From: Agarophyton chilense
Lineage: Eukaryota > Rhodophyta > Florideophyceae > Gracilariales > Gracilariaceae
NCBI GenBank assembly: GCA_030374765.1
Contig: JARGXX010000086.1
Location: 620,001-684,000 of the forward strand
Length of the DNA: 64,000 nt
Reading direction: 5' to 3'
Shown here in pieces: positions 1 through 9,600 of the stretch; position 1 is the stretch's first letter; each line of letters starts with the position of its first letter. Under the pieces are notes generated by a model. The model searched no databases. It was given only the letters and a program-made list of their open reading frames with translations, and was not told the DNA's origin. The translations under genes were made by a program, and so were the position numbers.

Positions 1-1483
1 CTTTGAAAGAAGAAGCCAAGACCCATTGCGTCCAGAGCAGGTTAACGATAACGGAAAGGGTGGTAAGTTACATTATACTACAGTACGTCCGAAAGTCCGG
101 GGTGCTCTTGGTAAACTGGCAGCTGGCTGTTCTGATCAACAGCCTGGTTACGCTCACTCAGCAATTACCTTGTTATCGAAAGAACGCATAAGACCTTTAA
201 TATGCAATGGCTTGCTGTGTCCGAGCGACTCAGCATAGGTCTTTCAGTGACGTGACGCTCGTGTCCGCGATAGCGATCGGTAAGCTGATCACTGACTTGG
301 CCAGGTTTAGCGACTTTTCAGGTTCTGTGCCTCATTCACCCATTCAAGCACTCACACCTCCCCAGTGCGGTGTTGTCGTAATTGCCACAAAGCTCAGGTT
401 ACCCAGGTTGAGACGATTGACAAGTCATTGACAAATTGTGACCGTTTTTTCGGATCAGAACGGTTTATTCGACTAATCTTTGTACGTCGAGATTGAGTGA
501 CGAGGGTAGCAGTGCAAAGAACGGGTTTCATCAAAAATCGAGTAACCCGTGCTCGCCCAAGAGTCTATTTGTCGTGCTTTGCGTGCTATTCGCACTAATA
601 AAGCGCAGATTTGAAAAGTATCAAACTCGATCGATTACAAAGGACCCGCTCAGGTGCAGTGCGACGACGGTTAGAAAGAACTTTTTCCCATATTGCCGAA
701 TGTCAGCCATCAACAAACAGCTGAAATATATAGTTGACACTTGGAAGAAATGTAGTACACCCTTTCTCACTGAAGAAGTTCTCAGACATGTTTACCGGTC
801 GTATCGCTAACCGTTCGCAATCGTACACGTACTTGAAGATTTCTGTGACGACTGAGCTGAAACGCGTGCGCCGGCCAGGGCACTGGATGGGCGTACAATA
901 GTGTACTTGTGGCGAGTTGGTACATTTTGAAGAGAGGAAAAGTTGGTTGGGAGAGGCAGAAGGAAAGTTGTAGTCGGGGTAGTGTTTACGCCACGAGCAA
1001 GACTCCCTCCTTCCGGTAACAATAATTGCTGCTTCTGGTTCGCGTAGGATTGTGGGATGCACCAAGCAAGCGGTTTGTAGATATCTGTCGGAAAGCGGCG
1101 CGTTGATTGGTCAATGCGCATTTTGACTGGCGACAGTGCACTATGTGTTCTCCGATTGGCACAAGTTACCGTGCTGCAACTTGTTGCGCACCTGCGTGTG
1201 GGTAGGATTTCCACAATCGTACATTGATAAGGAAGGATATAGGGATACCAACGGAATGTTCGGCGAATGGATGTTGGTTTTTCTTGGTGGTGGTAAAATC
1301 CTACTGTATATATCTACTGTATCATAAGGCACCCGTTTTTTCGGCATGTTGTGCGTGCAAGGCGAAACCAGGTTTTCTGGTACATGTGGGTGCAATTGGA
1401 CCGTCTCTATCGAGAGAGTGGGACGCGTGGTGGCTGCAGTCATCACAAAAGAGCTCGACAAGGATTCTGTTTGCGCCTAGAAC
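1..1483. other. Gene-free stretch at window start
   Basis: No convincing gene is visible. A frame is open from the window edge to 238 on the plus strand with no recognisable domain; it could be the end of a gene that starts outside. The other open frames are short and mostly lack an ATG. A TATA-rich patch near 1309-1320 lies about 165 bp before the RING gene start and may be its promoter. A CTACAGTA word lies at 78-85. Confidence 0.4.
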
Positions 1484-1963
1484 ATGGGACAGGCTTTCAC
1501 GCGTATTCAATATGCACAGGCTTTCATCGGATCAATATGCGGGTTGATTTTCGTGCTTATTTGCGGTGAATGCATCAGACGGAAAATACGGGGGGCTCCT
1601 TCCACGCGGAGAAGAGCGTTGCAAGGGCAAGCGCAACGCCGGCAAACGCGTGCAAGGGTAACATTGCCCGACTTTGTACTGGTTGACGACGCTCGTGCAA
1701 CAGTGGGGACGGTAGACGTGAGCAGCAGGGAAACGGTGCGTGCGGCGACGCAGACGTGGTCGACGGAGCTTGCGAGTTTTAGAGCAAGTGCGAAGGACCG
1801 CGAGTCGTGCTGCCCAGTTTGTCTGGAGGAATTTGGAGAGGTGAATGTTAGCACTGGGCAATGTCTACATTTGGTGCACACCGAATGTTTGAAGGGGTGG
1901 TTGGCGAGGGATAAGCATCGGGCGTGCCCAATCTGTCGATTGGCGCATGAAACGCTTGTTTAG
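1484..1963 (+). CDS. RING-H2 membrane-anchored E3 ubiquitin ligase, ATL-like
   Basis: The 159-residue product has one hydrophobic segment at about residues 11-30 followed by a basic stretch (RRK), so it is probably a single-pass membrane protein. The last 50 residues are a RING-H2 finger: CPVC, then QCLH, HTEC and finally CPIC with a proline after the seventh cysteine, in the C3H2C3 order. Proteins of this build (ATL family) bring E2-ubiquitin to substrates at membranes of the secretory or endosomal system. The middle region is Arg/Ala-rich and carries no other domain. The ATG at 1484 is the first in frame. The gene stands alone, and its substrate cannot be inferred. The domain call is secure; the ATL assignment is by architecture only. 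Confidence 0.85.
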   Translation: MGQAFTRIQYAQAFIGSICGLIFVLICGECIRRKIRGAPSTRRRALQGQAQRRQTRARVTLPDFVLVDDARATVGTVDVSSRETVRAATQTWSTELASFRASAKDRESCCPVCLEEFGEVNVSTGQCLHLVHTECLKGWLARDKHRACPICRLAHETLV

Positions 1964-3527
1964 CAAGGTTATGGAATTGGTGCGTGGATGCAAACGTGGA
2001 GCGGCGTGTGCACAAGGCGGGGGGTTTCCGGTGACACGCTGGCAAACTTTGACAGGCCGCAAATAGACGACGGACGTGTGACAGGGTGGTTGGTTTGGTT
2101 GTTCGCTGCGACGTTGGAGCACAATGTATAAACGTTGCGGGCGTGGGGCGGCTCAGACAAGAAGCATAGGCTACACAGTAGATAGGTATCTATCGCGAGC
2201 GCGCAAGAAATAAATAGAACGGGGGGTTGGGGGGCGCGGGGTGAAGAAGCGAGATGTGTGTGGGGGGGGGGGGGGAAGGTTGGAATTTGTGGGTGGGAGG
2301 AATGATGACGTCTTCCTATCAAGATGGTGAACATGATTTGTGATAGGCGGGCGATTTTGCAACGCGCAGGGGCTGCTGTGGAACTGTGGCACATGCATGA
2401 CAGCAAGCACGTCAAAACAGCAATCTCAAACCGGGCCAAAAAAAAAAAAAGACATGTGTGTAGCCTTTCGACACAGCAAGTTAAAAGGTTGTGATAGTGA
2501 TAAGGCAAAAACCAAAATGACTAGCGGCGGCGCGCCTGGTGCGGGCGATGACGAAACATCGCTTTCCACTCAAATGTTGAACGGAGAGAACAAGTGCTTT
2601 TGACATGTTGCGGGTTTGAATTGGCGATCTAATCGGGGGGCGTCAACTAAACCCTAACGCATGGCTTTGGCTGTGCGTCACTCTGGTGACGGATGGCGGT
2701 GATGGATGGCGGCGATGGATGGCGGCGATGAGAAAAGTTGTGCATAAAGGTTTTGGCAAGCAGGACAGAAGAGAGAGAAACAGCGTCGCGGAAACGTGCG
2801 TGGTGTACAGTGTACCCCGGCAGAAAGTTGAAGCGTTCGTACTGGGGCTGTTTGTCTGTGGCTTGGTCGTCCCACGACGACGGTGGACGCTCCTCAGCCG
2901 CAACGTGTTGGCAACCAAAAAGTTTGGCAAAAACCTGAGCCGCGTGCAGAGCGCGTGTGGTACACACGCCCCCTCGAGAGCGCGCGCTCAATTAATGCGC
3001 CGAGACAACGTGTACGGCGTCGTGCACAACGCGCACACGCGCCACTGTCAGGCCACCTTGTCGTGCAAAGCGACGGCGTCGTGCAAAGCGACGCCACAGG
3101 ACGACGCCTTTGTCCAGAAATAGCGCGCGTGTTGCTTGCCTATTTTTGACGCCGAGGCGCGCTCGCACGCGCTCGAAATAGACGCCGCGAGCAGCCGCAT
3201 AACAGCTTGTTTCGTCCTAATCGTGTGCGCCTTTTTTTGCGCGTGCTTCAAACAACCCCCCACCCACCCTGCGCTGTTATTAGATACGTTGCGTTGCGCC
3301 GTGCACTGCTACGTTCATGTCGTCCTCCCCTCATCCAACCACTACCCCGCCGCTCTTCACCCCCCCCCAATCTATCACTTGCTAATTCTTTGTCATTTCC
3401 GCCCCTATGCGCTCTTTGTCAGCTCCTTGTCTTCTCGTTCCCACCTTTTAAAACCCCGCCTCACCTTTTGTTTCCTACCCCACCCACCTCCGCTCATACA
3501 CATACGTCGTCCCCGTTCCTTTGAATC
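1964..3527. other. Intergenic stretch with low-complexity tracts
   Basis: No gene is supported. The stretch holds a run of 14 G at 2262-2275, an A run near 2440, a GATGGATGGCGGC-type tandem near 2690-2730 and a 16-bp direct repeat (GTCGTGCAAAGCGACG) at 3060-3075 and 3078-3093. The last 300 bp before the PP2C start are strongly pyrimidine-rich, with C runs, as in other leaders of this window. Confidence 0.5.
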
Positions 3528-4601
3528 ATGTCGGCCAACGCCCCGCCACCCGTTTCGATGAACGCCGCCTTGCCCACGCTTCCAGACCCCTCCTCCCTCT
3601 CCCAGCACCTTTCCTCCGCCTCGCCCGACCTCCCCGCCACCCTCTTTCCAATCCGCCTGCCACCGCCGCCGCCGCCAACCAAAAAGAGGCCGCGACCAAG
3701 GATATCTGTTCCTTCGTTTGATTTCGTTCCCCCGTCTAATGTGTCCTCCCTGCCTACTTCGTTCTACCCGCGGGTGCTCTCCGCCAAGGAGAGCGATGCA
3801 CTCGTTGGTCTTTGGAGAAACCACGCCCTCTCCGCCTGCGCCAGTCGTCGAGGCTCGCGCCGCGCCCAGAATGAGGATCGCGTCTTTTGTGATCACGCCA
3901 ACAGCATATACGGCGTGTGCGACGGTCACGGAGTGGGCGCCGTATCACAAGCGCCCACCGAACAGCTTGCCGCCGATACCGTGCGCAAGTTGCTTCCGTC
4001 CATGTTGCTCACCATGCCGGTGTGCGACGCGTTTCACCATATTGATGGTATAGTGCTCGGAAAGCTTGACGACCGCAGCGTGGTTGGAACTACCGTCGCA
4101 CTTGTGCGAATCTTTCAAAGCACCCGCGTCATGCAGGTGGCGCATGTGGGCGACTCTCGTGTCGTCGTCATTGCCGCTGATGGTACTGCTCGCACGCTCA
4201 CGGTCGATCACTCACCCAGTCGCCCCGACGAAATGCAGCGCATTGAGCAGGGCGGTGGTTACGTGCTACGCGGAAGAGTGAATGATATTCTGGCCGTCAG
4301 CCGCGCCATTGGAGATAGTTTGGTCAAGTATGTAGTGCCTCCCACGCCGGATGTCACCAAGTATGTACTGAGAGATGACGACCAGCTGGTCGTCATAGGC
4401 ACGGATGGGCTTTGGGACTTGCTCAGCGACGCGCAAGTAGGAGCAGTTTGTCGTGAAATGGCGCTTAAAAGGGGCTCCGCAGCCGGGGCGGCTCACTTGC
4501 AACAAACAGCGGATGCTATTTTGGCGAAGGCGGCGCAGTTTGGGCGCGGCGACGATGCTACGGTCGTCGTGGTAGATGTTCGCAAGGACACTTGTTTTTA
4601 G
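3528..4601 (+). CDS. PP2C-family Ser/Thr protein phosphatase (PPM)
   Basis: The 357-residue protein is a metal-dependent phosphatase of the PPM/PP2C family, which removes phosphate from Ser/Thr using two Mn/Mg ions. Diagnostic motifs are in order: QNEDR, the metal-binding DGHG (Asp132), AHVGDSR, LAVSRAIGD, GTDGLWD (Asp293) and GDDATVVVVD near the end (Asp342-343). The usual SGSTA block is VGTTVALV here. The first 75 residues are a Pro/Ala-rich extension that could be a targeting or disordered segment. No membrane helix is seen. Plant and algal members act in stress and hormone signalling, but the partner here cannot be told. The ATG is in good context (ATCATGT) after a pyrimidine-rich leader, and the stop overlaps a short TAGTAG. 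Confidence 0.93.
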   Translation: MSANAPPPVSMNAALPTLPDPSSLSQHLSSASPDLPATLFPIRLPPPPPPTKKRPRPRISVPSFDFVPPSNVSSLPTSFYPRVLSAKESDALVGLWRNHALSACASRRGSRRAQNEDRVFCDHANSIYGVCDGHGVGAVSQAPTEQLAADTVRKLLPSMLLTMPVCDAFHHIDGIVLGKLDDRSVVGTTVALVRIFQSTRVMQVAHVGDSRVVVIAADGTARTLTVDHSPSRPDEMQRIEQGGGYVLRGRVNDILAVSRAIGDSLVKYVVPPTPDVTKYVLRDDDQLVVIGTDGLWDLLSDAQVGAVCREMALKRGSAAGAAHLQQTADAILAKAAQFGRGDDATVVVVDVRKDTCF

Positions 4602-4933
4602 TAGTTTCGGTTTGTGTATTTGCTATGGCAGCCTCGTAACTTGAGTGTGTGTGTGTGTGTGCCCTTTTCGCATGCCATAACGCAGTAAACACTTGCAGAT
4701 TTTACTGAGATGTTGACGTAAGTAAGTGTGTTTTCTTTGGCAACTTTGGCAACGCAAATGCATTCGTATCTACCAAGGTGTACTTGGGTCTGAAAGTGAA
4801 CAGTCGACGGTGTGTCATATCGGTGATCGCGATTTTTTTTTTTTTTTTTTTGGGTCATGAGCCGCGTGTAGAAGTGGATCGTTGAATGTGCCAAAGCGAG
4901 CGTGTGGTGAATGGTTGGTTGGGTACCATTCAG
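4602..4933. other. Intergenic stretch between convergent genes
   Basis: This is the shared 3' region of the PP2C gene and the coiled-coil gene. It holds a GT microsatellite near 4644-4661 and a run of 19 T at 4833-4851. No gene is seen. Confidence 0.5.
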
Positions 4934-5422
4934 TCAGAACGGGCAAGTACGGGCTTTTTGCAACATGGCGTTGACGTGAGCGTCAAGCTGCACGACGGTG
5001 TTTTTGACGGCGGAGGCGCTGTTGGCGAGCTGCACCAAGGCGGCGAAATGAGCGCGGAGCTGATTCATCTCGTGGAGAAAGCTTGTCTGCGTTTGGCGCA
5101 GCGTGTCGAAGTGTGCGGCCGTGGTGTGGCTGAGCTGGTTGGAGAGCGATGTGTGGCGCGCCGTGAGCTGCATTGCGCCGCTTGTGCGCGCGGAGAGCAG
5201 ATGCGTGAGCTTCTGTAGCGAGGCTTCCAGACTTTGGGCGTGCTCCTGCAGTGCGGCCAGCTGCTCCTGCGCCTGTGCGGCTGCGGCGGGAGCACGGTCT
5301 TCCACCTCCGGCTGCATTTCGCGGCCCGCTTCGGATGGGCGGCGAGGCGGAGATGGGGGCGGAAGAGGCGGCGGCGTCGGCGGCGTCGGCGGCGTCGGCG
5401 GCGTTGGCGGCATCGGCGGCAT
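4934..5422 (-). CDS. Small proline-rich coiled-coil protein, possibly BLOC-1/BORC-like
   Basis: The 162-residue product begins with a Pro/Thr tract (repeats of PPT, residues 1-27), encoded by a GGCGGCGTC-type repeat. An alpha-helical, heptad-rich region follows at about residues 45-155, rich in Gln, Leu and Ala with no Cys motif. Its spacing, ending in a VVQLDAHV-type helix, is reminiscent of the short subunits of BLOC-1/BORC (BLOC1S2 or BORCS6 type), which organise lysosome or endosome transport. That resemblance is by eye and weak. The ATG at 5422 opens the Pro tract; no Met lies further downstream until the coiled coil. The opposite strand carries long open frames because of the GC-rich repeat; the amphipathic helix supports this strand. 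Confidence 0.6.
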   Translation of the reverse strand: MPPMPPTPPTPPTPPTPPPLPPPSPPRRPSEAGREMQPEVEDRAPAAAAQAQEQLAALQEHAQSLEASLQKLTHLLSARTSGAMQLTARHTSLSNQLSHTTAAHFDTLRQTQTSFLHEMNQLRAHFAALVQLANSASAVKNTVVQLDAHVNAMLQKARTCPF

Positions 5423-6631
5423 GGGGGGGGCAAGACGGTGAGCAGCGGCGGCGACGTCTCGTCACGAAGCGAAACGAAGCAAAACTGGGCGGTGGCCTAG
5501 ACCAACTAAAAACTGCGTCAAACACTAAAAGTCTCGAGCTGTCGTCGCGCGCTCGCTACCTTCACTGCGCTACGTTCCACCCGCAACGTCTCCTCCTGCG
5601 CTTTGTTCCGCAGCCACAAAAAGACACGTGCTGCAAGCGATGCTCCGCACGCGTCGCGCCCGTGTGTGTGTGTGTGTGTGTGTGTGCGCGTCGTCGTACC
5701 TTGTCCAGTCAGTGTGTGTGTCAACAAGTCTCGCGACTCGCGCCCCGAGCGCGACGCAAGCCGTTGGACACCTGTGTTGGACGCTTGCGTTTGGTGCTTG
5801 CGTTTGGTGCTATAAAAAGATGTATCGTGTACGCGTGTGTGCGAGTGCATACGCACACAGCATGTACGCGTGGCGGGAGAGCAAAAATTGCACTCGTGAA
5901 TTGCATCATCGACAAACGAATGGGGTGATGCGAATTGGCGGCCGCGTGGCGTGCAACTTGGGCGCATGGGACCTGCACACTCCACGCTTGTGGCTGCGCA
6001 ACACGACGGCAGCAAGGCGCCGCATTCCCGCACAACGTACTGCCACCGCCGCTGTGTGTCAGCGCACGCGCGCTGCGCACTCGCCGCTGTAATCCGCCTC
6101 TCCTGCGCCCGCCACTGCGCCCGCCACTGCGCCCCCCATTGCGCGCCACGCCCGCGCCGCAGAGCCGATTTCACGGCACCTCGGCGCAACGTGGAGCACC
6201 GTATCGCGCCGCATCGTCATCGTCCCCCATAACAGCCCGATCTTTGTCGCTTCACCGTGCCTCGACGCGCCGTTTGCTGTGACATGTTTTGCCCGTCACG
6301 TGGCGCATGCAACACGCCCCCCCGTCCTCGCCGTGGCCCGCTCTTCAGCACGCGTCGTCGCTACTATTGCTTGTAAGGTTGCCGATGCCGCCATCAGTAA
6401 ACTTTGTTCTTAGGTACCGACCTTTCTTGTGCTGCTCTGCCCGGTCCAACGCCATTGACACGGGCCGACTTGTCGCCTGCCCGTTTCTTACATGGCCATC
6501 TACCCCCGCCGCACTAATACACTCACTGCCCGCTGTACGCTCAGATAATATTTTCGTCAAGTACAAACAGCTTCTGAATCCACGCGCCGCGTTGCGTTCA
6601 GTTGCAAACAACACTTGTTGTTGTTGTTACC
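5423..6631. other. Divergent intergenic stretch with microsatellites
   Basis: No gene is supported between the minus-strand coiled-coil gene and the large secreted protein. It holds a GT microsatellite at 5662-5686, a 13-bp perfect tandem (GCTTGCGTTTGGT) at 5783-5808 followed directly by TATAAAAA at 5811, and about three copies of TGCGCCCGCCAC at 6104-6139. Base composition is high in CpG. Confidence 0.5.
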
Positions 6632-9600
6632 ATGAATCTTCTCCGACCACCTCCTTTCCTCTCGCCTCTATTGCCTGTAGCGATTCTGCTGCTGACCGCC
6701 GCAGCAGCCGCGCCGTTGCGCATCAATACGGGCGGGCCCCAACTCGATTCCATTGCCTTTCGCCAAGATCTAACTGATTACATTACCTCTCCAAACTCAT
6801 TCGCTCTCACCCTACCACCCAACACCGTGCAAGCATCTGGAACATGGCAGCCTGTATACGACTCGTACCGCTATGCAACGACTGGCGATCTGCAGTACAA
6901 AATCCCCGTCCCATCCGCATCGTACACCGTTGCTCTCATGTTCGCAGAGACCTATCAACCGTTGTTCAATCCGGGCGCTCGTCTGTTCAATGTGCTCATC
7001 AATGGTGTTTCGAAGCTTAAAAACCTTGACGTATTCGCTACTGCCGGCGCCAACAAGGCCCTGTTCCTCAGCTTTGGTTCCATCACCCCGAAGTCTGGCT
7101 TCATCACCATCACACTGCAGCGCGTTGAGGGAAAAGAAAACCCCATGGTCAGTGCCATATTGATCAATGGAGCCAATGCCGATCAGCTCATTCCGCAATC
7201 CCCCCAGCAACCTTCCACAGCTAATCCAACACCCAATCTGCCTGTGGCTACATCTGATCCCACCTGTGCCACTGGTATATTGAGCAGTAATCCCTTCACC
7301 AATCAAAAGGCTTGTTGTCCGAGCGTTTGCGGCAAGTGTGGTGGCAATGGCTGCGGCAATTTTTCTCCGGGCAATTTATGTTGCATTTCGAGCATCAACA
7401 TTGTCGGAGATAGCTGCGATACAAACCTTCCACCATGCGTGCCGTCTGCTGATCCTGCTGTCTCCACGCCCACTCCTGCACCTCCCGCATCGCCTACCAC
7501 GGCTGATCCCACATGCGCAACTGGAATCTATGCGAGTAACCCGTTCTCGAAGCAGCGGGCATGCTGCCCGTCTATTTGTGGTAAGTGTGGAGGAAATGAG
7601 TGTGGCAACTTTGCCCCTGGCAACTTGTGTTGCATTTCCAGTGTCAATGCCGTTGGTGACAGTTGCGATACCAATCTTCCGCCGTGCGTTCCATCAAAGG
7701 ACTTGTCGCTTGTCACACAGCCTCCCACAGTGCCCACTCCAGAACCTGTCCCTCCGGCCACAGCTGTGTGTCCCGCTGGAGGTATCTTGGGCGTCAACGA
7801 GGTCACGGGGCAGTCTGCGTGTTGCCAAAGCGTTTGTGGAAAGTGTGGAGGTAGCAATTGTGAAAACTTTGCCCCTGGCCAAGCGTGTTGTATCTCCAGC
7901 GTGAACAGCCTCAAGAAGAGCTGTGCTTCAAACCCGCCTCCTTGTATCCCTGATGGCTCTGATAACCCCAAGATGGGAACGGAACCCATAACGCCGCCGA
8001 CTTCTGATCTGGCTTGCGATGTCACCGGCGCGACAAACAACCAGTTCAGAATGAATTGCGCTGGACCGGAGATTGCCCCCGCGTTTGTCGGTGCCGATAA
8101 TAACGATTATATATCGAGTACATCCGTCGGTGAAATCTTCACTTCCGGTATCCCTATTTCTGGTCCGAACGGTGCCGCACCTTGGGACCCGCTGTTCTCG
8201 AGTCATCGATGGACGCAGGAGTCCGTTCTTAGCTACAAGATCCCTGTTCCAGCCGGCACTTTCACCGTGAAGCTCTTGTTCGCTGAAGTGTTTTTCGCGG
8301 TTCCTGGCGCTCGTAGCTTCGATGTGTTCATCAATGGAGTCACCAAGGACCAGAATCTTGATATCTTTAAAACCGTCGGCAAGAATGTCGGTTTCATCAA
8401 GACCTATGGTGGAATACCTTCCAAAGGCGGTTTCATCGACATCACGTTGATCAAGGCTGTTGAAAACCCAATGATCTCGGGCATCTTCGTCGAAGGTCCT
8501 GGCGCTGGTTCTGTAGCCCTGGGTGGAGGGTGTGTGCTCGGAGGCACCAGCAAAGCAAATGCAGGTGATCTCAACGGTGGTTACGACCATCGTTCACATT
8601 CGGTGCCCGGTGGCCCATATATTGCCACTGACTTCAATGATGATGGAGTGGCAACAATCTCTTTCGACGGCACGCAATCGCACTCTCACTACAGTGATCC
8701 GGGGCCACCCGAAGTGGCAGGTGCAATCGTGGCTTACAAGTGGACCTGGACAACCACTGAAAACGGACAGGTCAAGCAAAAAGTGAATACCGATAAATCT
8801 GGAAAGTTCTCGGCAAATTTCCCACTTGGGAAGACTATAGTGTCGCTTGAGGTCGTTGATACCACGGGAGATGTCGCCGTCGAAGCTACAGAGGTGGAAG
8901 TCAAGAGCTCCACCACAAACGGCGCGTATTGTTACTACTATGATTATGGCGACAAAGTGTTCTCCACTGTTCCGCTGCCCGACTCTGTGAACTCTCAGCC
9001 AAAGCCTTTGTTTGGAGATGTGAAACCATCTATCACTTTGAGTAATGCTGCTGCATTTGGAGATTTCCCTTTCTCTCAGAACGCTTTCGCTGTCCGATGC
9101 ATGTACTTCGTTGACATTCCAACAGCCGGTCAATACTCGTTTGTGATCAAGCATAATGGACCCTTCAAACTGTTCTACGCAGGTATAGTAATCTCACAGT
9201 CCAATTCCATAGGAACTACCACGACCCCAAGCAAGTTTTACCTTCCAAAGTTGCACTCATTCCAGCTGCTCTACTTCCGGCCAAAGAACCTTGCTCCGCT
9301 TCTCACACTGTCAAGCAGTCAAGTCTCGCTAACGGCGGCCGTGCTGCAGCACGATTCTGGAAATGTGTTGCCAGTGATCACTGGACTTTCAAAGGGCACA
9401 TCCACCCCATCTGGTGGAGAGAACATTCAGATCTATGGTACCGCGTTTATCAATGGCGCATCTGTTAAGTTTGGGAACAAAGAGGCTTCCAACTTGGTAT
9501 CTTCAGATGCAGGAGTTCTTCAAGTGACTGTTCCGGAAGGGTTTGGAACTGTTCCTATCACTGTGACAACCAATGCGGGAGTGTCAAATCCTGTATCATT

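Noticed and set aside
3405-3929. 174-codon minus-strand frame over the PP2C start
   Set aside because: Gly/Arg-rich antisense of the Pro-rich PP2C N-terminus.
5251-5928. 225-codon plus-strand frame over the coiled-coil gene
   Set aside because: Ala/Arg runs caused by the GGC repeat and a GT microsatellite; the minus strand gives a better helix.
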